NCBI RefSeq assembly: GCF_035222485.1
Contig: NC_085922.1
Location: 3,053,001-3,117,000 of the forward strand
Source of the DNA: Podospora pseudoanserina
Taxonomy: Eukaryota; Ascomycota; Sordariomycetes; Sordariales; Podosporaceae
DNA: 64,000 nucleotides
Direction of reading: 5' to 3'
Of the stretch, positions 20,449 through 31,822 are shown piece by piece. Below the pieces are notes generated by a model. That model was not told the DNA's origin. It searched no databases and saw only the letters and a list, made by a program, of their open reading frames with translations. How positions within the stretch are numbered: position 1 is the first letter of the stretch; each line of letters opens with the position of its first letter. The translations under genes and the position numbers were made by a program.

Positions 20449-23448
20449 TCGGTCAGATGACTCTGGGAAATGCAGAAAGCTAAACAGCCAAACAACAAAA
20501 AACTAGGCACGCTGCAGTGTCGGTCCCAATGGGAGATGCGGCGGTGGTGTAAGTTGGCACCCTTTGACGCACGGGGTTGACCCCGGCTGCCCTGTGGGCG
20601 GATTCAGCGGAGCCGCCAAGCCACCATCCCGCAAACCAGGGGGTCCTAAAAACGTCCACTCATCCCCGCTGCCTTGTTCAACCATCTCCGCAACCAACTT
20701 TTCGTCCTCTTCTTACAGCACGCCAAGTCACCCCCTCCAATGTCAATCCTGCAAATCGCTGCTGATACCGGCAGCCGGCACAGAAGAGCCCTGGGCCAAT
20801 CCTCATCTTATCACGTTTGACCCGTCTGTCGACTTTAGGGGTTCAAAAACCCGCGGCCATCCTGTCATCCTGTTAATGTTGTTCCACACACAAACTCCAT
20901 GGACTCTCACAAGACGACTTTGAGCTCATCACGCGGCAACCTATTTTCGAAATCGACCGCCTCTGCTTAATCAGGCAACCCACCACCCTGTTCAAGTCCG
21001 ACGGAAACTCGAATAGATGCTGTCCTGGAGGGGTCAAATGTTTGAAACGTGAAACATGCTGTTCCCCTCACGCCGTCCCACGTTGTCTGTCGTTCCATGA
21101 CTGTGGGTGAGGCGCGATTCCAGCTCACGAGCTGACATGCCTGTGAAGTTGCGCAAGGCTCGCCTCAAAAAGCTCAGCACCGGCTGCAGTACGATTCAAC
21201 CAGGCTGATGAACTGAACCAACGAGCGCCGATGTTTTGACATTCACACCCATCTGGGTTTCTTCGCCGTCATCCAGCTTGAAACAGCCCACGCCGCAGCC
21301 AGCTCATGTTGGTGATGCAACAACAACCCATAGAGCCATTCGGTAGACGCTGACTGACATAGCCATACTTGAATTCGCTTGTCAGGCGGCCGAATGCGCT
21401 ATATATATCAAACAGCTTCACTGCCATGCAAGATATGCAACGTCAGGACGAAATTCTGTGAGGCTTCCACGCCCCTCCCTTGCATCCGTTGTGCCCCTGG
21501 GCTCATCATGCAGAAGCTCCCTCCCCGCGGCCGCTATGATGTTTCTCGGGAGACAGGAGACATGGACCATCCCAGAAGGGAAGTCGAGCATGAATCGCCA
21601 GGTCGGGGACTGAATGATGCTGAGCTCAGGAATGGGGCAATTCAATAAAGGCCCCCTGCATGGCCGTTTTTGAGATCTAGTGATATTGCTAACCTTCATT
21701 ACAGTATACGGACGTCGGCGTTCGTCCTACGATACACATGAAACGCTGTGTTCGCTCAAATTTCCAGATGCAACCATGCAAGCCAGATCGTGGGGGGAAA
21801 GAGAGTACTATAATGGATGGTACTTGGCCGGATAATATTCACGGAGTGTTGTCGAGTTGCCCAACTTGTCCTCTCGACCGTGGTGTCATGATTCCAGAAC
21901 AGTTTGTATTCGATGAGCCGCCAACAACAGTTGCTTGCTGTATCATATTGGAAATCAGGTATTGCCCCTACTTCTGATACGATAAAGCACAAGGCGTTGG
22001 CCAAGACCACCAATGTTGTCTTGCAAGTATTAATTTCTAGAAATTAGAATTGTCTCTTGTCTAGAGTTATAATCGTAGTAGGAGCAATATCCAGCGCTCG
22101 GACCATTCATTTCATCTTCTCCCGCTCTTACAGCAACCCAATCTTGCCTTGCATGGGACGAAACAGTGGGAATGCAAGTCACATCTCGAACCGACCGAAA
22201 AACCTTGGTCTGAGGCGTTCGTCCAGCAGTGGCTTCGACAGGGGTGGGTGAGGTGTTTTGGAGAAAACACCAGTGACTGGTGCCCAGACTTTGGATCTCG
22301 GAGCAATGAGAGACGGCTCCCTTGCGTCCAGCTCATCGTGCATAATGGTGGTCCCCCTTCACCCATTATCCATACATAGCTGGCAGTGCTTTTCTACCTC
22401 TGGCCTCGACGTGTCGGACCACACTGTTACCATCTAGGAGAATACATAACCAGAATACCGACCTCGACCTGACGCCTGCGCCGCCACAGCTTCCGTCATC
22501 TAGTGGAGAGGCCAAGTCACCGATACCGACACAGCCAACGGCTGAGCCGAATATAGCATCGGTTGAGGGATACTCCGTACACAGAAAACAAAAGAACAGA
22601 GCAATAAGAGAAGTCAGGTTGCGTCGTATCTATAATCTCGGCTTCCATCAACACTCGAGCTCTCTTGATCAGCCGGTTGGCCCCGAATCTGACGGTGATT
22701 TCACAAGAGGCTGGGGTTTGGTTCCTGGAACAGGCAAGTGGACAAGGGCACCCGGCCAATCGCGTGAGCGCAACCGAGGTGTGGGTCACCCTTGCGTGCC
22801 ACCGAAACGGGGCGCGCTATCCTGTGTTCTGTGTTCCTGCCGCGGACGTTGGGTGAGGTGAGTGGCTCGACAGTGGCTGCCCCAGGGCATTGAGTTTTAT
22901 AATTATTACGGCGGTCCGACTGCTGCCCGCCCGCAGCTCCTCCTCGTCGCCTGTTTTTCCAGCTTCTCCCCCCCCAACCCCAATCACCACAGCAATTATA
23001 TCTGCGCCACAGCATTTATCTGCTTCCGACCCATTCACTCCGAGTATCGCATGCTGCTCCCGACTACAGAATAACTCCAATCATTAGCGCATGGTTTTAA
23101 GACGAGAGGAGGACGCCGACGACGACGATCAGTTTGCGCGCAAACAGAGCTGGCAGTAAGGAACCACGAACGAGAGGCTGGGAGCTGCAGCAAAAGCCAG
23201 GGTCCCCCACCGCCAGCATCCTGCGATCCCAGGTCACGACTATCGATCACGGACGAAAAGGCGGAGAACTATTCAAAAGAGCTGAAAAGCCAACTGTGAA
23301 GGGGGGGCAACTTTGTCAATTGAGTAAAATCGCTTGGGGAAAGAAAGGACAATAACGAGGAGAGGCCACCGACAAAACCTGAAACACAACAAACACCCGA
23401 GACAATTTCTACGCGCGACGGTCAGAAATCGCACGACAACAACACACA
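20449..23448. other. Divergent 3-kb intergenic region between MFS transporter and Chs7
   Basis: This interval should hold both promoters. Several open frames of 60-120 codons exist on both strands, but none has a recognisable domain or consistent splicing. No tRNA-like cloverleaf was found. Confidence 0.5.
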
Positions 23449-24595
23449 ATGGGGTCAACAAAATTTGGCAACTTCGAGGTGAGCGCGCACCTACCAGCAT
23501 CGCATGCAGGGTTTTGCGCAGGGACGAAACTAACCACAAACTTGGGATCAGGACTTTTGTCGTGACACAACTCTTCCAGTCTGCAATGTAAGCCATCCCA
23601 ACAGTCGATCACTACAGTGCCAATTGGTCCCCTCAGATGCTGACCAGACACAGGTTCTCTCAAAAACCCATAATCAGGATGGAGATTGGGGCGGATGCAA
23701 GTTGAGAGGCATTACGCTGCCAGGCGAGGATAGATACCTCGGTAACTTGGGTATGATGTCCCCAGGGTCTCGCGTCTTCATTTACAGATGGAATTCCTGA
23801 CATTTTATTTTAGGATCGATTCTGCTTGCGGGAATTGCTATTCTTGTCACCATCTCTCTTATTCTTAAGTCGGAAAGGAAAAGGGCAGCTGTCGGACGAA
23901 GGTCAGTGCATTATCGTGCGCACGTCAAACCTTTGGACAGGAGCTAACGGAACTGCAGGGAAATGCAAGTGTTTTTGGTCGGTTATCTGCTTGTGTCTAT
24001 TGCGGAGATTTTCTCAATAGGAGAATTCCCCTTGAACGACCAAGTACGAGTGGTTTTCAGCGCTATTCACATTGGTGCTATCGCGGCGACGACATGGCTG
24101 CTTTTCATCAACGGTATTGTGGGTTACCAGCTGATGGACGACGGCACGATTCTCTCCCTCGCACTCACCATCGGCTCGGCACTTGCATGGCTCATTGGTG
24201 TTGGATACATTGCCCTCGACACCGGTTACCAGTGGACTACCCAATGGCAGGGCAGCCTTGAGCCTCCCAACCGCAGCATTGCGCTCTACGTCACCTACCT
24301 CCTCCTGCCCCTGGTTTGGGTTGTCTTTTTTGTCGTCCTGGAGCTCGTCCTCGTCATCAAGGTGCTCGGCGAGACGAGGCCGTTGCTGTTCCTGGGCGCG
24401 GCAGCTCTCAGCTTCGCCGTGGGTCAAATCTTCAACTTTGTTGTCAGCCCCTACATTTGCAACGGCACGTCAGGCGCCATCGATGGTTCTCTGTTTCAGA
24501 CATTATTCACCTTTGTTGCGGTTACGGTGGTGTGGTTCTTTTGGTCTAGCATCACGGAGGACGACTGGCCTATTCAGCCGACGCAATACCCATAA
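23449..24595 (+). CDS. chs7: Chitin synthase export chaperone (Chs7 type)
   Basis: Five exons are inferred: 23449-23478, 23552-23587, about 23654-23750, 23814-23901 and 23959-24595. The total stays in frame. The start of exon 3 is the least certain point, because the nearest upstream AG would leave an intron of only 30 nt. The protein begins MGSTKFGNFEDFCRDTTLPV, with the Cys pair typical of Chs7, then GNLGSILLAGIAI.. and KRAAVGRREMQ. Several further membrane helices and a TSGAIDG..FWSSITEDDWP tail follow; six to seven membrane segments are visible. Chs7 proteins sit in the endoplasmic reticulum and are needed for folding and exit of certain chitin synthases, supporting wall growth. The gene is isolated from other cell-wall genes. 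Identification is strong; exon boundaries moderate. Confidence 0.9.
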
Positions 24596-25603
24596 AGTAA
24601 TGTTTTTTTTTTTTTTTGGGGGCATTCATGCAAACAAAACACCAAACCAAAACGAAATCGAGTAACGATTTGAGATACCCGCGCACTTTTATTAATGACA
24701 GCAGCAAGCACACACACTTTTATGGGAGCAACGGAGTTTTACAGCGGTTTTTTTTTTTTCTTTTTTGACGCTCTTTTGTCATTCATATCTTGGGGGGGGG
24801 GTGGCGGTTATTGATATTTTGGGGACGAAGATGAGGATGGAAGCGATACACAGCGAGCGAGCCGAGACGAGTGGAAGGGAGGAAGGAAAAGTGGAAGAGA
24901 TTATGATACCAAGGGTTTAATATGGATTAACTACATACGGAAGTGCGAACCTGCACAAGGGAAACGGGCGATCAAAGGGGAGAGTGAGTTGAAGTATAAC
25001 TCTCACCGAACGATATATCATTATAGCCACACAGAAAACGGGGGGTTTGGTAGGAATGGAATGGGAGAAAAAGAAAGAGAGAAAGTTAATGTGAATTTGA
25101 TGTGCGATACAAGTGGGGATGAATGAATATGGTGGTGGGTTTGTGTTGTTGTTGTTGTTGTTGTAATGATGTTGTTGTGTTGGGTTGGCGAAGCGGAAGC
25201 GAGTTGAATTAGAAAAAGATGTACATGTCTGTTTTTCGTGTGTTTTTGAGTGTGTGGCTGCTTGGTAGATACCCTGTTTGAGCAATCGTGGTTGTCTAGT
25301 CAGGAATGGATAGTAATGTAATGCGTACAGAGAGAGTGTGGTTTATCATATTTTGCGATTATTATGAATGGCCTTGACTACCATCAACAAACCAACCATT
25401 GGACAATTGATAGTTAGCGGTAAAAATAAGATACCACAGTCCCATAAACTCCAACCCCAAAAATCCCACACCAGCTCTTCTTTGTATTGCCTTTCGTTTC
25501 CTTCCCCTCCTCATCACCACCACACTACGAAATATCCATACTTGTATTGTCCCAACCCCAATCCCTCTCCATCCTACACTCTTTCCCCTTTGTATCCTCC
25601 TCA
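24596..25603. other. Convergent 3' region between Chs7 and cytochrome b561-like gene
   Basis: About 1 kb with T tracts near 24603-24618 and 24751-24766, a G run near 24793-24801, and a (TTG)n run at 25145-25163. No gene is supported. Confidence 0.6.
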
Positions 25604-26446
25604 TCAATACTCCCTCAACCCCAACTTCCCCAGCTGAATCCTAGGAAACACGCCCCCCGCAACCAGCACAACCCCCAATACCACTCCCACTCTCGACACC
25701 CCCAACTGCCCCTTTACATAATCCGTCCACGCCGCGCTCCCCGTAGTCGCCAGAATCATCAACAAAACCCCATACCCAAGATACCGATGCCACTTCCAGA
25801 CCTTCTTTGCCTTTTCCTCCCCTCCCCACACACTGGGCGTGACATAAATCGTGAACCCAAACAGATACTGCAGTCCCAGCAAGGAGACTGTCGCAACCCC
25901 CAAATAAGCGTGCACAGAGTGGAAGTGAGGCAGTTTGTTGGCGTGTTTGTTTGTTTCGATTATTACTGTTCCTGATAGAAAGAGCAAAAAGGATAAAAGG
26001 TGAAGCCAGGCGTGGAATTTGGCCGCGCGGGTTTTGGCTAGGGGGAGGGATTTTGTTGTTGGTTGGAGGAGGAGGATTGCTTCTGTTGCGACGAGGAGGC
26101 CGGTGAGTTGGAGGATTGGGTGGGGCACTAAGAGAGGTAAAAGGGGGTGGTGGGTTAGGAGGGGGATGAGGATTGAGAGGAGGAGGAGGAGGAGGCCGGT
26201 TTGGGAGAGGATGCCGGTTCCTGTTGAGGGGAGGTTAGTCAAAGGGGGAAATGGGAGGGGAAAAGGGGGAGACAAACCGAGATAGAGGTTGCGGTACATG
26301 GGGGCGTTGGGGCGTTGGATTGCGTCGCCTGGTCGGCCTAGGAGGGGTTCGTTTTCGTTTGGTTGTTGATGGGTGTCAGGTTCTTCCTGGTGAGGGTGTA
26401 TCTCGTCCGGCAAGCGCGGGAGGGAAGGGGTGGTTGTGGAGGTCAT
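25604..26446 (-). CDS. Cytochrome b561-like membrane protein
   Basis: Two exons, 26446-26278 and 26220-25604, give 261 residues; the 57-nt intron is in frame without stops, so the genomic frame stays open throughout. The first 55 residues are polar (including ENEPLLG). Then come five or six hydrophobic segments. The second half contains histidines placed as heme ligands in b561 proteins: KFHAWLHLLSF, LPHFHSVHAYLG and WKWHRYLGYG. The family moves electrons across membranes, using ascorbate or other donors; the donor and membrane are not known here. No DOMON or reductase domain is attached, so this is a stand-alone b561 core. The gene is divergent from allantoicase; no functional link is evident. 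Confidence 0.82.
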   Translation of the reverse strand: MTSTTTPSLPRLPDEIHPHQEEPDTHQQPNENEPLLGRPGDAIQRPNAPMYRNLYLGLSPPFPLPFPPLTNLPSTGTGILSQTGLLLLLLSILIPLLTHHPLLPLLVPHPILQLTGLLVATEAILLLQPTTKSLPLAKTRAAKFHAWLHLLSFLLFLSGTVIIETNKHANKLPHFHSVHAYLGVATVSLLGLQYLFGFTIYVTPSVWGGEEKAKKVWKWHRYLGYGVLLMILATTGSAAWTDYVKGQLGVSRVGVVLGVVLVAGGVFPRIQLGKLGLREY

Positions 26447-27379
26447 CTTGAATGAAGGGGGCTCTTATAAGAGCTGCGGAGGGTGTGAGTTGGTGATGGA
26501 TGATGATATGGCTGGGTTTAGTCTCGAGCCAGCACGAACCCAAACGAAAATGGCTGCGAGTAGCTCGAGTGGGAAGTCTGGTTGCTGATATAGACGGTCT
26601 CAGACACAAGTCGGCGGGGAAAAGGCGTGAAGTTGACAGACGCCACGGACGACACAACCCAGCTGAAGGAGCTGGAAAGGAAAGGGCAAGGGCAAAGTGA
26701 CGCGGACAAGATCGTCGGCTTGTGTCACCCTTTATGCCGCTTCTCCCCCCCAAAGCTATGGAATCATTACCAATCCGGTCACAAGTTTTGACGGAAGAAA
26801 ACATGCATGCATCACGCCAGTTAGTGAAACTAAATCGGGAAGCCCACTAGTTTCAAGCCTCTGCCGTCTCTCTTGAACTGTAAGCTCCAGGAGATATTCC
26901 ACAGCTAAGATGGAGTCTTGTCGTCAAGTTAAACTTTCCCCAGAGAGATCACCTTACTTGCTTCTGATGGCGCGGTCCAGGTCGGTGATGACGGCACCGA
27001 GGCGGCCGAGCTGAGAGACAAGCTGGCTGACCAATCACTTCACACCGATTTTCATGGCCCCAGTTATGCGGGGTCGCTCCCGTTCGGACCGGTATCTTAT
27101 CAATTTGTACCGCCGTGTGCCGATGTGCCCCGCGTCTTCGTTTCTCGAACCTGCATCCGAGAGGACGGCCGGCCGATTGTGCATGTTTTCTGTTAGTCAC
27201 CTCCGGTTGCTTGGGGTGTCGGAGAAGGTGTCTAGGACTCTAGAAGGACCCATCGGCTCGCCTCCATCTCCACTTTCAAAGGCAGGCCTGCCGTCGGAGC
27301 TGGCCGACTTCCACTCGTTCTTCTGTGCGGGCCACTGGGTTGGGGAGGAGGCGGATAGGAGATTGACGTTGGATTTAAA
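26447..27379. other. Divergent intergenic region, distal part
   Basis: About 0.9 kb between the b561-like gene and allantoicase. Short frames at 26500-27440 have no recognisable domain. A CTTATC word (GATAAG on the minus strand) lies at 27096-27101. Confidence 0.5.
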
Positions 27380-27554
27380 CGAGACCGTTTCCCCGGCTCT
27401 TGTGTCATATGCTTTGATAACGATCGTTGATACGGCCGGCATCGGTTGGAACTGATAGGCTTATAAGTGTGCCCTCTGTGCCGCCTTGAAACGACATATC
27501 ATCTATTTGGCCTTCTTACCCTCAATTGCACTTTGAACCTCACAGTTGCCCACC
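27380..27554 (+). promoter_or_regulatory. Allantoicase promoter with clustered GATA motifs
   Basis: In the last 140 bp before the start codon there are GATA cores at 27416-27419 (GATAA), 27429-27432 and 27454-27457, and a TATC at 27497-27500. A TTATAA word near 27461 could serve as a TATA-like element. Purine-catabolism genes in moulds are activated by GATA factors (NIT2/AreA) when good nitrogen sources are absent. The cluster fits that control, but GATA cores are short and common, so binding is inferred. Confidence 0.5.
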
Positions 27555-28672
27555 ATGGCTGATGACTACGGATACGCTACTGAGGCCGTCCCGGCCACTT
27601 CGGTCTCTGCCGAATACATCGACAAGACCTTCAAGTCAACCGCCATTGGTAGGTGCAATTCTGTCTCACGGCAGGATGCCGTGCTAACCATCTTGCAGAT
27701 TTGGTCTCAGCCACTCTTGGAGGTGAAGTTCTTGGCTTCTCAGACCAATGGTTTGCTGATGCTGCCAACTTGATCAACCCACTTCCCCCAGTTAGAAAAC
27801 CGGGGAAGATGGTTTACACCGGTGCCTGGTATGACGGCTGGGAGACCAGAAGACACAACACTGAGCCCTTCGATTGGGTGGTGATCCGCCTGGGAGTTAG
27901 CTCTGGTACTGTCGAGGGCATTGAAGTCGACACTGCCTACTTCAACGGCAACCACGCCCCTGCCATCTCAGTTGAGGGCTGCTTCAGCCAAAACAACGAG
28001 GAGGTCCTCTCATGGAAGGGAGGCCGTGGTGGTTGGGAGACTATTCTCGGGCTTCAGGAGTGCGGCCCCAGCCAGAGATTTGGGTGGAAGTTGGAGAATC
28101 CCACAAACAAGCAATACACACACGTCCGTTTGAACATGTACCCGGACGGTGGTATCGCCAGATTCCGCCTCTTTGGTCATGCCGTTCCCGTCTTTCCAGA
28201 GGATACTAATGCCATCATCGACTTGGCTGCCGCCCAAAACGGAGGTGTTGCTGTCTCGTGCAGTGATGAGCACTTTGGAACCAAGGACAACCTGATCCTG
28301 CCTGGCAGAGGCAAGGATATGGGAGACGGCTGGGAGACAGCTCGGTCTCGTGGTAAGGGTCATATTGATTGGACCATTATCAAGCTTGGAGCGCCGGCTT
28401 ACATCCAGAATTTCCTTGTTGACACGGCTCACTTCCGAGGAAACTACCCTCAAAGGGTTGAGCTTCAAGCTATCGAGTGGAAGGGAGATGGTGAACTCGG
28501 GCCCGATGCTGAGGGTTGGGTGAAGGTAGCAGAGCCGATCAAGACTGGCCCAGATGCTGAACACCCAGCAGACAGCTTGGTCAAGGACAAGGTGTTTACA
28601 CACGTCAAGCTCATCATTGTGCCTGACGGAGGTGTGAAGCGTGTCAGAGTGTTTGCGAAGCGTGCCGTTTGA
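27555..28672 (+). CDS. alc: Allantoicase (allantoate amidinohydrolase)
   Basis: Two exons, 27555-27648 and 27699-28672, are joined through a 50-nt intron with branch-like GCTAAC and give 355 residues. The protein shows the two-fold internal repeat typical of allantoicase. Each half has a DGWE(T) motif (WYDGWETRRH and DMGDGWETARSRGKG), a segment on covalent or surface geometry (DWVVIRLGVSSGTV and DWTIIKLGAPAYI), a DTA(Y/H)F(N/R)GN motif and a THV(R/K)L..PDGG motif. The enzyme hydrolyses allantoate to ureidoglycolate and urea in the cytosol, a late step of purine breakdown used as a nitrogen source. Length is normal for fungal enzymes and no key segment is missing. Upstream GATA motifs agree with nitrogen control. 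Confidence 0.95.
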
Positions 28673-29217
28673 GCCGTCGAGGTGAAACTGACTGGGAGCG
28701 GCGTGGCGGTTGAACGTTGAACAAACTGAAGGGATAGATAGAAAAAGGAGGACAGATAGCCGGATCGAACCGATTGATGTCACCAAACGAGACCATATTA
28801 AGCCATGTGACCCAAGATCAATAGCGACAAGAGTTGGATATTGGTTCAAAGAGATCATCAAACAAGGAGATTGAGATTAATGGTTCTTGTCTCTCTTATC
28901 CAACGCACGGGCCATCGAGGTGGGGAGGGCTGCGACTCGCTGTTGAATGATGCGGCCAAGGGCCAAAGCCCAGACTTTAAACATGCCTAACGCCTCAAGG
29001 GGGAGCGCAACTGTCGGGTCAAACGCCGTTTTCTAGCTTTCATCTCTCTATTTTTCCAAAACGTTGCCCACTGGACTGGACACAGAGTTTTTGGCGCACC
29101 GCCAAACCCGAATGCGCATGCCGATTGCCCACGGATAACCCCTTTGCCTCGCCCATGAGCAGCCGCCCCGGACACGCAACACGCACGCATGCCAGCTCAA
29201 CCGTAGCACCCTGAGCC
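28673..29217. other. Intergenic region between allantoicase and ankyrin/DIL gene
   Basis: About 545 bp. Nothing beyond presumed 3' and promoter sequence. A CGGTTCGATCC word on the minus strand near 28763-28773 resembles a tRNA T-arm but no tRNA folds around it. Confidence 0.55.
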
Positions 29218-31822
29218 ATGGATCTCGGGGATTCAGACGGCGGCTTCGATGCCGGCTTTGGTGGCCCGGAAAAGAAGCGCCCACTGCCCGCCGACCTGCC
29301 ACGGTCACTAGACGACCGGAGACATGCTCCCGCCGAGTTGCTGGTGCCCGAGACGGAGATGTACGACGGATGGCAGGGTTGGTGTCCCTTCAACCTTCCC
29401 CTTTTTGCTCTCCCACGTCATACCGTGTGCTAACTCACGAGTCTTTTTGCTTTTCAGGACAATCGCAATTCCTGACCACGCCCATCACCGCGAAGCCGTT
29501 ATCGTTTGGCAACCTGACGCTGGATGACCCCAACTACGAGGAGGAGTTGACAAAGGGCGGCCCGGACAGCGAGAAACGGCTTATGGAAATGCTTGCCGCC
29601 CAGGCCGCACACACAACGAGCGCCGTGTTCGAGGACGAGGATGTCGTCGCTGCCGATCCGAAGCGGTCCGAGGAGGAGAAGAAGGATGTATTGCAGAGGA
29701 CGTTCATCATGGCCGCCAGCAATGGCAACCTGGAGTCTGTAAACAAGATATTGAACGGAAAGGCCAGGGAATACATTGACGTGAATGCGCCAGACGACGA
29801 GGGGACGCCGGCCCTCATATACGCGAGCTGCTTTGTTAGTGCTATTAGCCATGCGCTCTCCCGGAAATTGCCCATGCTAATTGTTTTGGTGGTAGGGACA
29901 CGAGTCGGTGGTACAGGCGTTGATTGACGTGGGAGCCGATGTCGACAAGCAGGATCGCAATCAATGGAGTGCTCTTATGTGGGCCATGACAAACAGACAC
30001 AAGGGAATCGCGACGATACTTTTGGACAATGGGGCGTCGCCAGATAAGAAGACCTCGACAGGGAGGACGGCCTTCGATTTCGCTGGCCAGGATAGCGACA
30101 TGAACTTTTACCTCAACGACAGTGGTGGGTATGGCATCGGAACGGTCGGGCTGGACGATGACTTTTATAAACCTGGATTTTCCCAGGACAAGTTCGAGGA
30201 AGAGTTGGCCGAAAACGAAATGCGCCGACGCATGATGATGGACAGTGCTAGGGATCTGGAGGTGGACCTTGGCAACATGGGCATCGATGACCAGCCTGAG
30301 GTTTGTAGCCCCTATTTACCCCTTTTTTTTTCTGAGCTGATGCTAACAATCTCAGACCTTTGATGAATTCGATGAAGAAGAACAGCAGGAGTTTGACTGG
30401 TCGAGATGTCTTCACGATCAAATGTTTGTTTTCCAGGAGAGTGATCTCGACACGATCCTAGACATTGTCATCACCAACATGACACCGCAACGATCTCCGA
30501 CTCAGAAACCAGTACCAGCAAACATGATTTTTCTCGGGGCCAGATATGCGCATTATCACGCCAGTCCAGAGTTACTGGCGAAGCTACTGGTAAAAGCTAT
30601 GGACAAGATCAACTACGTGGTGGAACAACACCAATGGGACATGACCATTCTTGCGTTCTGGATGTCCAACGCCACGCTTCTTCTACATTACCTCAAAAAA
30701 GACGACGGCCTCGTCGAGGCCACAACCGAGTTCCAAGCGCAATTGGCCGAACTGATTAACGAAATTTTTATTCTTATCGTCCGCGACGCCGAGAGACGCC
30801 TGGACAAGGTGCTCGAACCGGCGATGCTCGACCACGAAACGATACCGGGGTTCGAAAACATCACGTTTCAAAACGAATGGAAGCTCTTCAAGAGGAAAAA
30901 AGAGGTGCAAGAAGAGCCTCTCGAGAAGCGATTACGACCTCCGTCGCCAAAACAGCGAGCGAAGCCCTCGCCACGAAACGTTACTTCCCTGCTGTCGTCC
31001 ACACTTTTTGTGCTGGATCTTTATGATGTGCACTCGGTGATCACGGCGCAGATTTCTTCGCAGCTGATATACTGGCTCGGGGCGGAGCTGTTCAACCGCA
31101 TCATGTCCAGCAGGAAGTACCTGGCGAGGACGAAGGCGATGCAGATCAGGATGAATATTTCTGTCTTGGAGGACTGGGTGAGGAGCAACAACCGGCAGCC
31201 GGAGCATTATGAAAAAGGGGAGATGAAGTCGACGGGGGAGACGTTGTTGGAGGCGTCGAAGAGGCACCTGGCGCCGGTGATTCAACTACTGCAGTGGCTG
31301 CAGTGTTTTTCGAGTCTGGGGCAGGACGACCTGGAGGCGCTGGTGGGGACGCTGCAGCAGTTGCGGAGCCTGAGTCCGCAGCAGCTGTTGCATTCGGCGG
31401 CGCATTATAGGCCGGAGGTTGGGGAGGGGGGACTGCCGAAGTCGGCGCAGAAGTATTTGGCTGCTGTTCAGAAGGAGCGGGAGGCGAGGAGGAAGGTGGC
31501 TGGGGAGGGGTCGTCGCCGGGGAAGAATAAGAATGGCGGTGGTGAGGTTCCGATGTCGCCGGTGGAGGGCGGCGGGGGGATGTTTGATGAGGAGGTGGAG
31601 GAGGCGCCGGCGAATTTGCTGCTGGATCCGGCGTTGATGCTGCCGTTTGTGCTGCCTAGTGTGACGGATATGTTGGTTAGTTATGGGGCTGGGTTTGGGG
31701 GGGTGAATAGGGAGCGGGAGAGGAAGTATTTGCCTAGTATACCGCCGGAGTTTTTGGAGAGGATTGAGAACGCGACTGGGCAGAGTGGTGGGGGGTGGTG
31801 GGGGGATGGAGGGGAGGGATAG
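29218..31822 (+). CDS. Ankyrin-repeat and DIL-domain protein
   Basis: Four exons, 29218-29377, 29458-29834, 29896-30300 and 30356-31822, give 802 residues in frame. Residues ~130-240 form ankyrin repeats (RTFIMAASNGNLESVNKIL; CFGHESVVQALIDVGADVDKQD; WSALMWAMTNRHKGIATILL), with intron 2 cutting one repeat. Residues ~370-650 match a DIL (dilute) domain: LLAKLLVKAMDKINYV, ILAFWMSNATLLLHYLKKD, SSQLIYWLGAELFNRIM and LQWLQCFSSLGQDDL. DIL domains form the cargo-binding tail of class V myosins; here there is no motor. Fungal proteins with this ankyrin-DIL layout, such as S. pombe Dil1, are linked to polar transport. The C-terminal ~150 residues are Gly-rich and probably disordered. Role in traffic or polarity is inferred from the family. 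Confidence 0.9.

Noticed and set aside
20500-23400. Search for mobile-element remnants in the divergent 3-kb region
   Set aside because: No terminal inverted repeats, target-site duplications or transposase or reverse-transcriptase motifs could be seen.
28755-28850. CGGTTCGATCC on the minus strand as a possible tRNA T-arm
   Set aside because: Spacing to any A-box-like word is too short and acceptor strands do not pair.
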